From the NCBI RefSeq assembly GCF_004340685.1, contig NZ_SLUN01000001.1, forward strand, positions 300,189-364,188: 64,000 nt of DNA, written 5' to 3'. The position numbers were made by a program, and so were the translations under genes. The stretch is from Hydrogenispora ethanolica. GTDB taxonomy: Bacteria; Bacillota; UBA4882; UBA8346. Of the stretch, positions 1 to 8,039 are shown one piece after another. Numbering within the stretch: the first letter of the stretch is position 1; the number at the start of each line of letters is the position of its first letter. The notes beneath the pieces were generated by a model. The model was not told the origin of the DNA. It saw only the letters and a program-made list of their open reading frames with translations, and searched no databases.

Positions 1-181
1 CGAGTCCCACGAAGTCGAACTTGGTGAGCAGGTTGGTATCGAAAAAGCTGATATAGATCCCGTAAAGCAGCGGATAAAGCATCACTACCGCCAGGAGCAG
101 CAGCGCCGGGAAGATGAATCCGAACGCGTTCATCCGTTCCGAAAAAGAGAAGCCCTTCATCTCAAGATTGCGGCTGACCAA
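1..181 (-). CDS. ABC sugar transporter permease, MalF type (cut by left edge)
   Basis: This is the N-terminal 60 residues of a binding-protein-dependent sugar permease; the rest lies outside the window. The visible protein begins MVSRNLEMKGFSFSERMNA and runs into a hydrophobic first membrane segment (FGFIFPALLLLAVVMLYPLL) followed by YGIYISFFDTNLL, the usual start of MalF-type permeases. I chose a TTG start at 181 because a GGAGGG site lies 6 nt upstream (188-193). The ATG at 160 has no good ribosome site, and the ATG at 185 opens a frame that stops after seven codons. It follows the binding-protein gene on the same strand, so it should carry the same substrate across the membrane. Confidence 0.8.
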   Translation of the reverse strand, partial: MVSRNLEMKGFSFSERMNAFGFIFPALLLLAVVMLYPLLYGIYISFFDTNLLTKFDFVGL

Positions 182-207
182 TCATATCCCTCCGAACATT
201 GAAAGAT

Positions 208-234
208 GGGGATCCCGGTAAGGCCGGGATCCCC
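208..234 (-). other. Intercistronic hairpin between binding protein and permease
   Basis: A perfect 11-bp stem (GGGGATCCCGG / CCGGGATCCCC) with a 5-nt loop lies just after the stop codon of the binding-protein gene. No run of T follows on the minus strand, so it is probably not a full terminator. Hairpins in this position commonly protect the binding-protein part of an ABC transporter message so that more of it is made than of the permeases; that role is inferred. Confidence 0.6.
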
Positions 235-247
235 CGGGTCTGTGCGG

Positions 248-1525
248 TTATTTCTTGGCTTTTTCCATAATGGAGTCGACCTTCTTGGCAGCCTCAGAGA
301 CCGCTTCCTTGACCGGTTTTCCCAGAATGGCCTGTTGCAGGCATTCGACCAAAGCCGCGCCGATCTCGCCGTTCTCGGCCACCGGCGGATAGTCCTCGTT
401 GTAATTCAAGGCCTGGGCGAAAACCTTCAGGGCCGGATCATTCTGGATGAAATCCTTTTTCAGACTGGCGGAGGTCACCGGGAGGCGGCAGGTGATCTTG
501 GCGAATTTCTCCTGGTTCTCGGGGCGCAGCAGGAAACGGACGAAGCGCCAGGCTTCCGCCTTATGTTTGGAGTTCTTCAAAATTCCCAGGTAGATGCAGC
601 CGTTCATGCTGGCGTACTTGGCGAAGCCGGCCTTGGGGAAGAGGAAGGCGCCCATCTTGCCGTCGATCTGGGGATTGTCCGCCACCGCCTGGCCGACGGT
701 GTTGTTGGAGGTCATCATCATCGCGATCCGGCCGTTGGCGAAGCCGACCCGGACATCGTTGTAGCTGGCGTCGGTCACTCCGGGAGGCACCACTTTATAT
801 TTGTTGACCAGATCGGTTAAGTATTGAATCGAGCGGACGCCCTTGGCATTGTTGAAACCGGCGCTCCAGTGGCCGCCCTTTTGTTCTAGGACCTGGGCGC
901 CGAAACTGCGCATGATCGGGAAGAGGCGGCTATAGGCCGAGTCGGCCTTCGGCGCCTTGGAGCCGACGATCCCCATTCCCCAACGGCTTTTGCCGTCGGT
1001 CAGTTTGACGCTGGCCTTGGTCAGCTCGGCCAGGGTTTGGGGAGCCGCCAGTCCGGCGTTCTTGAAATGCTCGGTATTGTACAGCACCGCCGAAGACATG
1101 GCGAAAAAGGGCAGCACCAACTGCTTTCCGTCAAAATTGCCGGAAGCGGTGATCTTCGGCACCAGCGAATTCTTGAATTTGGCGCCTTCTTTTTTGATAT
1201 AGGGGGTCAGATCTTCCATGACTCCCAATTCACGGGCAGCCGGAATATCCTGCGGGTACATCTGGGTGATGTCGGGGGTCTGGCCGCCCAGCACCAGGGT
1301 CAATAATTTGGCCCAGGGCGGATTGTTGCCGATATGGACAATCTTGATATCCGGGTTCTCCTTCTCAAACTGCGCGACCAGTTCTTCCATGGCCCCCTTG
1401 TCGGGCGCTTGGACGACGGAACTGTTCACGAACTTCAACTCGACGGTTCTATCGGCGAAAACGTTCACCGAAAACAAGGCAGCGATCAGGCATAATGCCA
1501 GAACCAAACAAACTTTCGCTTTCAT
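248..1525 (-). CDS. ABC sugar transporter extracellular binding protein (family 1)
   Basis: A 425-residue solute-binding protein that captures a sugar or sugar acid outside the membrane for the permease encoded next. A signal peptide (MKAKVCLVLALCLIAALFSV..FA) is followed by ELKFVNSSVV, the mid-protein PDITQMYPQD segment and a late WRFVRFLLRPENQEKFA segment, all typical of SBP_bac_1 proteins. The ATG at 1525 is preceded by AGGAGGT at 8-nt spacing. It lies between a sugar-acid dehydratase gene (upstream) and a permease gene, which suggests an acid-sugar substrate; this is inference. No lipobox cysteine is visible after the signal peptide, so it may be anchored differently from the usual Gram-positive lipoprotein. 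Confidence 0.85.
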   Translation of the reverse strand: MKAKVCLVLALCLIAALFSVNVFADRTVELKFVNSSVVQAPDKGAMEELVAQFEKENPDIKIVHIGNNPPWAKLLTLVLGGQTPDITQMYPQDIPAARELGVMEDLTPYIKKEGAKFKNSLVPKITASGNFDGKQLVLPFFAMSSAVLYNTEHFKNAGLAAPQTLAELTKASVKLTDGKSRWGMGIVGSKAPKADSAYSRLFPIMRSFGAQVLEQKGGHWSAGFNNAKGVRSIQYLTDLVNKYKVVPPGVTDASYNDVRVGFANGRIAMMMTSNNTVGQAVADNPQIDGKMGAFLFPKAGFAKYASMNGCIYLGILKNSKHKAEAWRFVRFLLRPENQEKFAKITCRLPVTSASLKKDFIQNDPALKVFAQALNYNEDYPPVAENGEIGAALVECLQQAILGKPVKEAVSEAAKKVDSIMEKAKK

Positions 1526-1677
1526 CCAATCTTACCTCCTGTTTTCTTGAATTTCCATAGGGTGGGATTCCCGTCCTTGACACCTCCTTCGCCGGGCCCA
1601 CGATTCATCCCCGCCTATTGCTATCTAGCCGCTTGCCGCTCAAAAGCCTCCCCCGACCGGGGTTCGCGGCGCGGATT

Positions 1678-2790
1678 TTAAAATGAAAACACGTTTTTAT
1701 ACTCCCCTTTGGCCAACTCGTCAAAGTTCACCGTGATGCCGAGGCCCGGCTTATCCTGGAGCAGGATGTAGCCGTCCTCATAATGGAAGGATTCCGACAG
1801 CAACGTCCGGGACAGCTCCAGGTTTTCGAACATGAACTCCTGAATCAGGAAGTTGGGCAGCGTGGCGTCGAGCATGACATTGGCCATGGAGGCGACCGGC
1901 CCGTTGGAATTGTGGGGGGCCACCTTCAGGTAGAGGGTCTCCGCCTGGCTGGCCACTTTCTTGGTCTCGTGGATCCCGCCCATATGACTGATATCCGGTT
2001 GAATAACCGATAAATTGCCGGCCTGGAAGATGGACTGATAACCCCAGCGGGTGAAGCTGCGTTCGCCGGCGGCCAGCGGTACGTTGGCGCGCAGCGCCAG
2101 TTTCCGGTAGCCGTCGCCGTTATCGGGATGCATCGGCTCCTCCACCAGCAGCGGCTTGAGGTCTTCCACCTCCCGCACGAAGGCCAGCGCGCCGTCGTAG
2201 CTCAGCATGCCGTGCAGTTCGATCAGCAGATCCACCTCGCTGCCGACCGCCTGGCGCACCGCGGCCACGCAGTCCAGTCCGGCCTCGACCCGCTCCCGCT
2301 CGTCGGTCGCGGCGGACACTTTCAGGGGATCCCATTTCAACGCGGTGAAGCCATAATCGCGGACAGTGGTGACGGCTTTGGCGGCAAACTCCTCGCTGGT
2401 CCGGCAACCCTTGAACCAGTCATTGGCATACAACCGGATCCGGTCCCGCATCTTGCCGCCCATCAGGTGATAGACGGGCGCCCCCAGCTTTTTGCCGATG
2501 ATATCCCAGAGCGCGATCTCGATGCCGCTGATGGCGCTGTTGAAGACCGCGCCGTTCCGCCACGGGTCGCGGGTGAAGAAGTTATGGAACAGCGCTTCGA
2601 CGTCAAAGGGCGAGGTACCGATCAGGCGGGGGCCGATATGTTCCTGGATCGCCTCGCGGATGGCGAGCTCCTTGTTGCGGCAGGTCGCCTCGCCGACGCC
2701 GCTGATGCCCTCATCCGTATCCACCTTGACAAGGGTCAGATTGCGCCAGGAAGAAAAGTACAGATAGGTTTCGATCTTGGTAATTTTCAA
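1678..2790 (-). CDS. Mandelate racemase/muconate lactonizing enzyme family sugar-acid dehydratase
   Basis: A 370-residue enolase-superfamily enzyme. These enzymes abstract the proton next to a carboxylate, and members that resemble this one dehydrate sugar acids such as galactonate. Visible active-site elements are TALKWDPLK on the second strand of the barrel, IELHG (acidic metal ligand plus His), LLVEEP and LAAGERS (Glu ligands), IQPDISHMGG, and a late APHNSNGP histidine. This order matches the galactonate-dehydratase group. The frame stays open far upstream, but the start must be the TTG at 2790, which has a GGAGGT site 8 nt away; the open region beyond it is a 21-nt repeat array. It heads an operon with the ABC importer to its left. 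The exact substrate cannot be read from sequence. Confidence 0.8.
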   Translation of the reverse strand: MKITKIETYLYFSSWRNLTLVKVDTDEGISGVGEATCRNKELAIREAIQEHIGPRLIGTSPFDVEALFHNFFTRDPWRNGAVFNSAISGIEIALWDIIGKKLGAPVYHLMGGKMRDRIRLYANDWFKGCRTSEEFAAKAVTTVRDYGFTALKWDPLKVSAATDERERVEAGLDCVAAVRQAVGSEVDLLIELHGMLSYDGALAFVREVEDLKPLLVEEPMHPDNGDGYRKLALRANVPLAAGERSFTRWGYQSIFQAGNLSVIQPDISHMGGIHETKKVASQAETLYLKVAPHNSNGPVASMANVMLDATLPNFLIQEFMFENLELSRTLLSESFHYEDGYILLQDKPGLGITVNFDELAKGEYKNVFSF

Positions 2791-2940
2791 ACCAACTGAC
2801 CTCCATTTCAGTATTGGGGGGAAATCGCCCGTTCCCCGGCACGGCTTTGGGTCCCGGCTCTTTTTGGGTGTGCGGCCCGGATGCAATCGTCGGCGGTTTG
2901 GGAGCCAAGGTCCGGATTGAAGAATTCGGCAAATTTCCCA

Positions 2941-2983
2941 TTTGATATCTGATATATCAGATATCAAAAAAGTATTTTGACAA
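2941..2983 (-). promoter_or_regulatory. Promoter with perfect 28-bp palindromic operator
   Basis: A perfect palindrome (14-base half-site TTTGATATCTGATA) occupies 2941-2968. On the minus strand a -35 box TTGTCA (2978-2983) and a -10 box TGATAT (2954-2959) are separated by 18 nt, so the palindrome covers the -10 region and the start of transcription. This should repress the dehydratase/ABC operon. The repressor is not encoded nearby and its family is unknown. A leader of about 150 nt would precede the TTG start. Confidence 0.65.
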
Positions 2984-3151
2984 AATTGGATGATTTCCTG
3001 CAACCAAACCAGATTTTTTTGCAAAATGCCGCTTCTTCCAGGGATTGGCAGAGGGAAACCGGCGCTAGCGGATCGCCCCCGCTCCCTAACCGGAATGCTC
3101 CTTCCGGGGCGGGCCGATGGCAGTTTCCGCCGCCGCAAATTCAAATTCCCG

Positions 3152-3424
3152 CCGGAAAATAGCGATTCTACTCGTAGAAAATGAAGTTTCAGGCCCGAGA
3201 ATCGCATTTCCGTCGCGGAGAATTGCATTTGCCATCCCGAGAATGGAATTTTCAATTCGGAGAATCGCATTTCCGGTCCTGAGAATTAAATTATCAGACT
3301 AGAAAATCGCATTTTCGATCCGGAGAGTTGAATTTCCACTCCCGACAATTGTAATATCGGAACCGATAATTAAATTCTCCGTCCTGAAATTGCAAATTAC
3401 CTCTCATAAAATAAGATTTTTGCC
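3152..3424. repeat. 21-nt tandem array, class A (locus A1)
   Basis: About thirteen degenerate units, each 21 nt, carry the core GAGAATTGCATTTCC (read on the minus strand as GGAAATGCAATTCTC). The unit is recognisable from its regular 21-nt spacing and fades out into AT-rich sequence after 3424. Since 21 is a multiple of three, the array also reads as a stop-free heptapeptide repeat on the minus strand, which falsely extends the neighbouring dehydratase frame. It lies between the dehydratase promoter and the end of the DUF134 gene. The remaining parts of the 2791-3648 gap (2984-3151 and 3425-3648) show nothing recognisable. Confidence 0.75.
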
Positions 3425-3648
3425 AAATGAGATGAAAAATCCGCCGGAAAAATAACGATTTGAGTCGAGGAAGAGAAATAATATTTTTTGAGAGGAAACC
3501 CTTGCGGAAAAGCGGCGCCGTTTCCGGCCCAGCCATAGAAGGAACCGCCATACCGAGGCGGCCCGATCGGGGAGTAAAAGGAGTTTGCGGATGGCGGCGG
3601 GACGGATTGGGGATTTGGGGGACCCGGAAGGAGTCCCCGGATTGCCGC

Positions 3649-4137
3649 TCAGGCCAGCGGCGCCTGATCGTCCGGACCCGGATGCCGGCAGCCGCCGGCG
3701 CAACAGCACTGGCCGCTCCCGGACCGGCAAATGATCTCCGGCGAGCCGCAGGAGGGACAGTCGTAGGAACCCTCCCGCACCTGCTGGAGATGCTCATAGC
3801 TCTCCTGCCACTCTTTGCCGCAGTTCCGGCAGCGCATCGGGCAGATATTACGGGTGAAATTGCCGCCTTCGATCCGCAGCGCCTTGCCGTTGGCCAGGGC
3901 GTCGGCGATCTTGGCCCTGGCGGCGAGCAGGATCCGCTGGAAGGTTTGGCGGGAAACCTCCATTCGCGCGGCGCACTCCTCCTGCTCCAAGCCTTCGAGA
4001 TCTTTGAGCCGGATGGCCTCCAGCTCCTCCACCTTCAACAGGTTCTCCTCCAGTCCGCACTGGGGCCGGCCGGCCGGGACGAAGCGCCGGACCGGGGGGA
4101 TGAATGAAACTTTACGCCATTTGACCGGACGGGGCAT
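3649..4137 (-). CDS. DUF134 family DNA-binding protein with C-terminal zinc ribbon
   Basis: A 162-residue protein of the DUF134 family. The N-terminus (MPRPVKWRKV..P) and LKVEELEAIRLKDLEGLEQEECAARM..SRQTFQRIL form the helix-turn-helix resembling sigma-70 region 4. The C-terminal part carries CRNCGKEW and CPSCGSPE, a likely zinc ribbon, then a Cys-rich tail (CCCAGGC). I start it at the ATG at 4137 (GGAG 9 nt upstream) rather than 4152, because family members begin MPRP. It follows the NifX-like and Mrp genes, the usual company of DUF134 proteins, and is a good candidate to bind the palindrome in the mrp promoter; that link is inferred. Confidence 0.85.
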   Translation of the reverse strand: MPRPVKWRKVSFIPPVRRFVPAGRPQCGLEENLLKVEELEAIRLKDLEGLEQEECAARMEVSRQTFQRILLAARAKIADALANGKALRIEGGNFTRNICPMRCRNCGKEWQESYEHLQQVREGSYDCPSCGSPEIICRSGSGQCCCAGGCRHPGPDDQAPLA

Positions 4138-4218
4138 GAATTTCAACTCCATCTGCAGTGTTCGTCAGGTCCATCTTACCATCTCCGGAGGGTCCGCCGC
4201 AAGCGCGGCCGCCCGGAT

Positions 4219-4245
4219 CAAAAAAGGGAGGACTTTGGCCCTCCC
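4219..4245 (-). terminator. Rho-independent terminator after the NifX-like gene
   Basis: On the minus strand a GGGAGG / CCTCCC stem with an 8-nt loop is followed directly by six T residues. It would end most transcripts from the mrp-nifX unit and reduce read-through into the DUF134 gene. Confidence 0.65.
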
Positions 4246-4255
4246 TCCGTTCTCC

Positions 4256-4618
4256 TTAGGCGTGCCCGCCGCAACTGCCGGCATGGCTGTGCTCGTGGCA
4301 GACGGACCCGCCGGAGACCAATTCGCCGCGGCTGTAACGTTCGATCGCCTGTTCCTTGGAGCCGCTGATGCCGGTGATCACCGCGATCCCGTGCTCCCGG
4401 AAGATGCGGACCGCGCCGTCCCCCATTCCTCCGGCAATGACGGCCCCCGCGCCCTGTTCATGCAGGAAGTTGGGCAGGAAACCCGGCTGATGCCCGGGGT
4501 TGGGGATGAATTTTTCCTCCTTGGCCGTCCCGTTCTCCACCTCATACAAGGTAAACCCTTCACAGTGGCCGAAATGCTGCGCCACCGCACCGCCATCGGT
4601 AGCAATGGCAATCTTCAT
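4256..4618 (-). CDS. NifX/NifB-family dinitrogenase cofactor-like protein
   Basis: A 120-residue protein of the dinitrogenase iron-molybdenum cofactor family (NifB C-terminal/NifX fold), which binds metal or Fe-S clusters in the cytoplasm. The start MKIAIATDGG, the VAQHFGHCEGFTLYEVENG segment and the glycine-rich VIAGGMGDGAVRIF are family hallmarks. The C-terminus ends in a His/Cys-rich tail (CHEHSHAGSCGGHA), a probable metal-binding extension. AAGGAGGA precedes the ATG at 4618. In organisms without nitrogenase such proteins travel with Mrp and DUF134 genes, as here. No nif genes are visible, so a role in nitrogen fixation is not implied. Confidence 0.85.
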   Translation of the reverse strand: MKIAIATDGGAVAQHFGHCEGFTLYEVENGTAKEEKFIPNPGHQPGFLPNFLHEQGAGAVIAGGMGDGAVRIFREHGIAVITGISGSKEQAIERYSRGELVSGGSVCHEHSHAGSCGGHA

Positions 4619-4709
4619 GGTACCATTCCTCCTTCTGATTATCGGGGAGCCGCTTCCGCCGCCGGGAAACGGCGCGCCGGCCTGGCCGGAACCCGCCGCC
4701 ACCACCGTC

Positions 4710-5513
4710 TCAGGCTTTGGCCGGCAGCTTCGCCAAAAATTGGGCCGCGATCGGCGCGAAAAACTCCGGCACCTGCTCCGCCACCGCCTCGATCCGGCCG
4801 GCGTCGGCCAGGGTCGCCACCTCCGGCACCAGCGGCAGCCGCCCCAGCAAGGCCAGGCCGAAATCGGCCGCCACCGCCTCGGCCCGGCTCGGCCCGAAGA
4901 GGTCGATCCGGCGGTGGCAGTCCGGACACTCCAGATAACTATAGTTTTCGACCATCCCGAGAATGGGGGTCCGCATCTGCTCCGCCATATGCACGGCTTT
5001 CTTGACGATCAGCTCCACCAGTTCCTGGGGCGAGCTGACCACGATCATCCCGTCCAACGGCAGCGATTGCATCGTTGTCAGCGGCACATCCCCGGTCCCC
5101 GGCGGCAGGTCGACCAGGAGATAATCCAGGTCGCCCCAATCCACCTCGGCAAAGAACTGTTTGACCACTCCGGCGACGAGCGGACCGCGCCAGATCACCG
5201 GCTGGTCCTCCTGCTCCAGCAGCAGGTTGATGGAGATGACCTTGACCCCGCCGGCCGACTGCAGCGGCTCCATCGCTACGCCGTTATGGCCGGCCCGGCC
5301 TTTGAGCCCGAAAAGTTTGGGGATGCTGGGCCCGGTCACATCGGCGTCGAGGATTCCCACGGCCAGCCCCCGACGGCGCAGCTCCGCCGCAAGCAGCGCC
5401 GTGACCGAGGACTTGCCGACCCCGCCCTTGCCGCTCATCACCGCCACCACCCGCTTGATCATCCCGTAGGGATTGACGCTCTTTTCAAAGATCGATCCTT
5501 CCGTATCTGCCAT
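4710..5513 (-). CDS. mrp: Mrp/NBP35-family Fe-S cluster carrier ATPase
   Basis: A 267-residue P-loop ATPase that carries Fe-S clusters to target proteins. It has the deviant Walker A motif GKGGVGKSS, LDADVTGPSIPKLFGL, VDLPPGTGD (switch II) and YLECPDCHRR, whose CxxC is the bridging cluster site of Mrp dimers. The start at 5513 has a GAGGAG site; the frame continues upstream, but that extension is not Mrp-like. It is the first gene of the leftward mrp-nifX-DUF134 cluster and is driven by the promoter at 5695-5723. Confidence 0.9.
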   Translation of the reverse strand: MADTEGSIFEKSVNPYGMIKRVVAVMSGKGGVGKSSVTALLAAELRRRGLAVGILDADVTGPSIPKLFGLKGRAGHNGVAMEPLQSAGGVKVISINLLLEQEDQPVIWRGPLVAGVVKQFFAEVDWGDLDYLLVDLPPGTGDVPLTTMQSLPLDGMIVVSSPQELVELIVKKAVHMAEQMRTPILGMVENYSYLECPDCHRRIDLFGPSRAEAVAADFGLALLGRLPLVPEVATLADAGRIEAVAEQVPEFFAPIAAQFLAKLPAKA

Positions 5514-5681
5514 TATCGCTCCTCGATTCGTTAAAGATATCCGTCGCAAAGCCGATTCAGGGTAGAGCCCGGGCTGGATCCATGCAACGCCGGAACCGGA
5601 GTCCCGACGAACGGATCCCGCGCGGCGCAATGCCGAACGGATTGGCGGTCGTGATGCTTTCGTCCGACATTCATTTTGGCT

Positions 5682-5723
5682 TATGCCCATAATTATTCTA
5701 AATTTATTATGGGCATATGTCAA
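5682..5723 (-). promoter_or_regulatory. mrp promoter with 12-bp inverted-repeat operator
   Basis: On the minus strand, TTGACA (5718-5723) and TAGAAT (5695-5700) are separated by exactly 17 nt, a near-consensus sigmaA promoter. A perfect inverted repeat TATGCCCATAAT / ATTATGGGCATA (5682-5693 and 5706-5717) fills the spacer and flanks the -10 box. Bound protein here would block RNA polymerase. The DUF134 protein of the same cluster is the obvious candidate. The rest of the 5514-5845 gap shows nothing clear. Confidence 0.75.
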
Positions 5724-5845
5724 TAACCTATTCGCCTCTTCCTCGGAAAATTGCAACTCTTTCAATTCTTTCCACTGAATAGCCCGGTTATCCGGGCACG
5801 AACTGCGACCCGGCGCCCCGCCACGGAGCGCAAAAAACTGCCGGC

Positions 5846-5903
5846 TTGACAATTGCCACGGAATAAAATATAGTAAGGGGTAGGCGGAATGAACATTCAT
5901 TCC
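5846..5903 (+). promoter_or_regulatory. tetR promoter and TetR operator (copy 1)
   Basis: TTGACA (5846-5851) and TATAGT (5869-5874) stand 17 nt apart. Twelve nt downstream lies GGAATGAACATTCATTCC (5886-5903), an 18-bp palindrome with a 2-bp centre. The same sequence recurs exactly at 6528-6545, which supports an operator for the TetR protein encoded next (autoregulation). Confidence 0.8.
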
Positions 5904-5929
5904 TGACCAATTGAACTCCGGGAGAGGCC

Positions 5930-6502
5930 ATGACCGAAGAAGCACTGGATAAAAAAGCCGCCGCGCTCCAGGCCGCGCTGGAACTCATCGCCGAGCAAGG
6001 CTTCCACGGCGCGCCGATGTCGCGGATCGCCGAACGGGCCGGGATCGGGGTCGGCACGATCTACCGCTACTTCGCCAGCAAGGACGATCTGATCAATGCC
6101 CTGTATATTGAGATCAAGTCCCGGCTCACCCGGAGCATCCTCAAGGGTTATTCGGAGCAGCTGCCGGTCCGGGAGGGCTTTCAACATCTGTTGGACGCCC
6201 TGGTCCGTTACTGCGTGGCGCATCCGGCGGAGCTCGCCTTCGCCGAACAGTACGAGAACTCGCCGCTGATCACCGCCGTCACCCGCGCCGAGCTGCTCCG
6301 GCTCTTTCAGCCCATTCAGGACCTGTTCCGGCGGGCCCTGGCGGAACAGCTGTTAAAGGAGCTGCCGTTCGAAATGATCGGCGCCCTGGTCTACAGCAGC
6401 GTGACCGCCTTGGCCAAATTGCAGCTTTCCGGGGCGATGCAACTGGGTGATCCCCGGTATGAAACCGGGCTCGCCGCCATCTGGGATATGATCAAACGCT
6501 AA
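5930..6502 (+). CDS. TetR/AcrR family transcriptional repressor
   Basis: A 190-residue TetR-type repressor. The N-terminal helix-turn-helix is clear (ALELIAEQGFHGAPMSRIAERAG..VGTIYRYFASKDDL, residues about 15-55); the rest is the helical ligand-binding domain. GGGAGAGG precedes the ATG. Identical palindromes upstream of this gene and of the following aldo/keto reductase gene indicate that it controls itself and that enzyme. The inducer is unknown. Confidence 0.9.
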   Translation: MTEEALDKKAAALQAALELIAEQGFHGAPMSRIAERAGIGVGTIYRYFASKDDLINALYIEIKSRLTRSILKGYSEQLPVREGFQHLLDALVRYCVAHPAELAFAEQYENSPLITAVTRAELLRLFQPIQDLFRRALAEQLLKELPFEMIGALVYSSVTALAKLQLSGAMQLGDPRYETGLAAIWDMIKR

Positions 6503-6527
6503 AAGTTGCTCTTTTTTTCGCGGTTAC

Positions 6528-6545
6528 GGAATGAACATTCATTCC
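6528..6545 (+). promoter_or_regulatory. TetR operator (copy 2)
   Basis: GGAATGAACATTCATTCC is an exact second copy of the palindrome in front of tetR. It lies 57 bp before the aldo/keto reductase start and rules out the longer frame that would start within it. Confidence 0.75.
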
Positions 6546-6602
6546 TGGAATCTTTTCACTCTCGTTCCAACGAAAAATCTTGACGAAAAGGAGTTGAGCG
6601 GA

Positions 6603-7829
6603 ATGTTATACCGTCCGATGGGCCGGACCGGAGATCAGGTCTCGATCCTGGGCTATGGGTGTATGCGCCTCCCCCAGCAGAACGGCAGGATCGATGAAGC
6701 GCGCACCGAAAGGCAGATCGTCTCGGCCATCGAGCAAGGGGTCAATTATTTCGATACCGCCTATTTCTATCACAACGGCAAGAGCGAGGCCGTGCTCGGC
6801 AAGATCCTGGCCAAAGGCTACCGTGACCGGGTGCTGGTCGCCACCAAGCTGCCCCTGCCCCTGGTCCACTCGCGCAAAGACATGGATACGCTGCTCGATA
6901 CCCAGCTCAAAAGGCTCCAGACCGACCATATCGATTATTACCTGATGCACATGCTGACGGGCATGGCGGGCTGGCAACGGCTGAAGCAGCTCGGAGTGGA
7001 GGATTTCCTCGAACGGGCCAGGCAGGCCGGGAAGATCCGCCGCATCGGCTTCTCCTATCACGGCGGCAAGGACCAGTTTCCGCGGATCATCGATGATTAC
7101 CCCTGGGAGTTCTGCCAGATCCAGTACAATTATTTCGACGAACACAACCAGGCGGGCAGGGATGGCCTCGAATACGCCGCCGCCAAAGGCTTGGGCGTGG
7201 CGATCATGGAGCCGCTGCGCGGCGGTTTCCTGGTGGGCAAGATGCCCCCGGCAGTGCAGGCAGTCTGGGACCGGGCCCCGGTGAAACGGTCTCCCGCCGA
7301 ATGGGCGCTGCGCTGGATCTGGAACCATCCCGAAGTGTCGCTGCTGCTGTCGGGAATGAACGAGGAGTCGCATATCGCCGAGAATATCCGGATCGCCGGG
7401 GAAGCCCTCCCGCAGTCGCTCTCCGCCGCCGAACTAGCGCTGGTCGGCGAGGTCAAGGAGACACTCGGCAAGATGATGAAGGTCGGCTGCACCGGCTGCG
7501 GCTATTGCCTGCCGTGCCCGGCCGGGGTGAATATCCCGCTCTGTTTCAGTTCGTACAATGATAAGTACCTGTTCAACGACAGGATGCCCCAATTCAACTA
7601 TCTGGGTTTTACCGCCGGAGTGGACGGCGGGCAGCCCTCCTACGCCTCGCTCTGCCGGAATTGCGGCCAGTGCGAAAAGCATTGTCCGCAGCGGTTGCCC
7701 ATCCGCCGCCATTTGCAGGAGGTCGCCGCGGACATGGAGCGCTTCTATTTCAAGCCCGTGATGGGCCTGGTTCGCGGCTACTTCAAGATCCGGGGTCTCT
7801 TCAAAGGAGCCCGTCAGGCGGAACATTAA
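6603..7829 (+). CDS. Aldo/keto reductase with C-terminal 4Fe-4S ferredoxin domain
   Basis: A 408-residue oxidoreductase. Residues 1 to about 280 form the aldo/keto reductase barrel (MLYRPMGRTGDQVSILGYGCMRLP, NYFDTAYFYHNGKSE, KLPLPLV, IDYYLMHM); the C-terminus adds Cys clusters CTGCGYCLPCPAGVNI and CRNCGQCEKHCPQ, typical of 4Fe-4S binding. Such fused enzymes are common in anaerobes and probably reduce aldehydes or ketones with electrons from NAD(P)H or ferredoxin. The start at 6603 has an AAGGAG site. It is probably derepressed with the TetR gene upstream. A second enzyme of this type is encoded at 57523-58677. Confidence 0.9.
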   Translation: MLYRPMGRTGDQVSILGYGCMRLPQQNGRIDEARTERQIVSAIEQGVNYFDTAYFYHNGKSEAVLGKILAKGYRDRVLVATKLPLPLVHSRKDMDTLLDTQLKRLQTDHIDYYLMHMLTGMAGWQRLKQLGVEDFLERARQAGKIRRIGFSYHGGKDQFPRIIDDYPWEFCQIQYNYFDEHNQAGRDGLEYAAAKGLGVAIMEPLRGGFLVGKMPPAVQAVWDRAPVKRSPAEWALRWIWNHPEVSLLLSGMNEESHIAENIRIAGEALPQSLSAAELALVGEVKETLGKMMKVGCTGCGYCLPCPAGVNIPLCFSSYNDKYLFNDRMPQFNYLGFTAGVDGGQPSYASLCRNCGQCEKHCPQRLPIRRHLQEVAADMERFYFKPVMGLVRGYFKIRGLFKGARQAEH

Positions 7830-7855
7830 CCTGGGCCGACAAAGGCCGGCCGCCT

Positions 7856-7895
7856 AATCAACCCAGCCGTGCGCAACGGCCGGGTTGATTTCTTG
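7856..7895 (+). terminator. Terminator after aldo/keto reductase gene
   Basis: An ATCAACCC..GCCGT / AACGGC..GGGTTGAT stem around a GCGC loop is followed by TTTCTTG. It is placed 26 nt after the stop codon. Confidence 0.6.
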
Positions 7896-7904
7896 TTAAG
7901 GGGA

Positions 7905-8039
7905 TTAAAAGCGTTGTGATAAACCCTGCCCGAAGGCCAGGGTGAACACAAAAGCTCAGAAAAGCAAGTGATAAAGTCGTTTTTTAGTCCATTGAAAGGA
8001 TGATTTCCGAATTTGAGGACTTTATCACATGGCTTTTAA
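7905..8039 (+). repeat. 135-bp interspersed palindromic element, copy 1
   Basis: The ends are TTAAAAGCGTTGTGATAAA and TTTATCACATGGCTTTTAA, a 19-bp terminal inverted repeat with two central mismatches. Inside are a CCCTG..CAGGG hairpin with a CGAA turn, and an internal AAGTGATAAAGTC that can also pair with the right end (GACTTTATCAC). It is one of six copies in the window, all in this orientation. No gene is carried, so it is a MITE- or REP-like element or a structured RNA. The rest of the 7830-8214 gap (8040-8214) shows nothing recognisable. Confidence 0.85.

Noticed and set aside
2791..3270. N-terminal extension of the dehydratase frame (~160 codons)
   Set aside because: It runs through the promoter, palindrome and 21-nt array; the TTG at 2790 has the only proper ribosome site, and family members start there.
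4255..4256. Nitrogen fixation locus
   Set aside because: A NifX-like protein and Mrp occur, but no nifHDK, nifE, nifN or full-length nifB is present; this gene set is common in non-fixing anaerobes.
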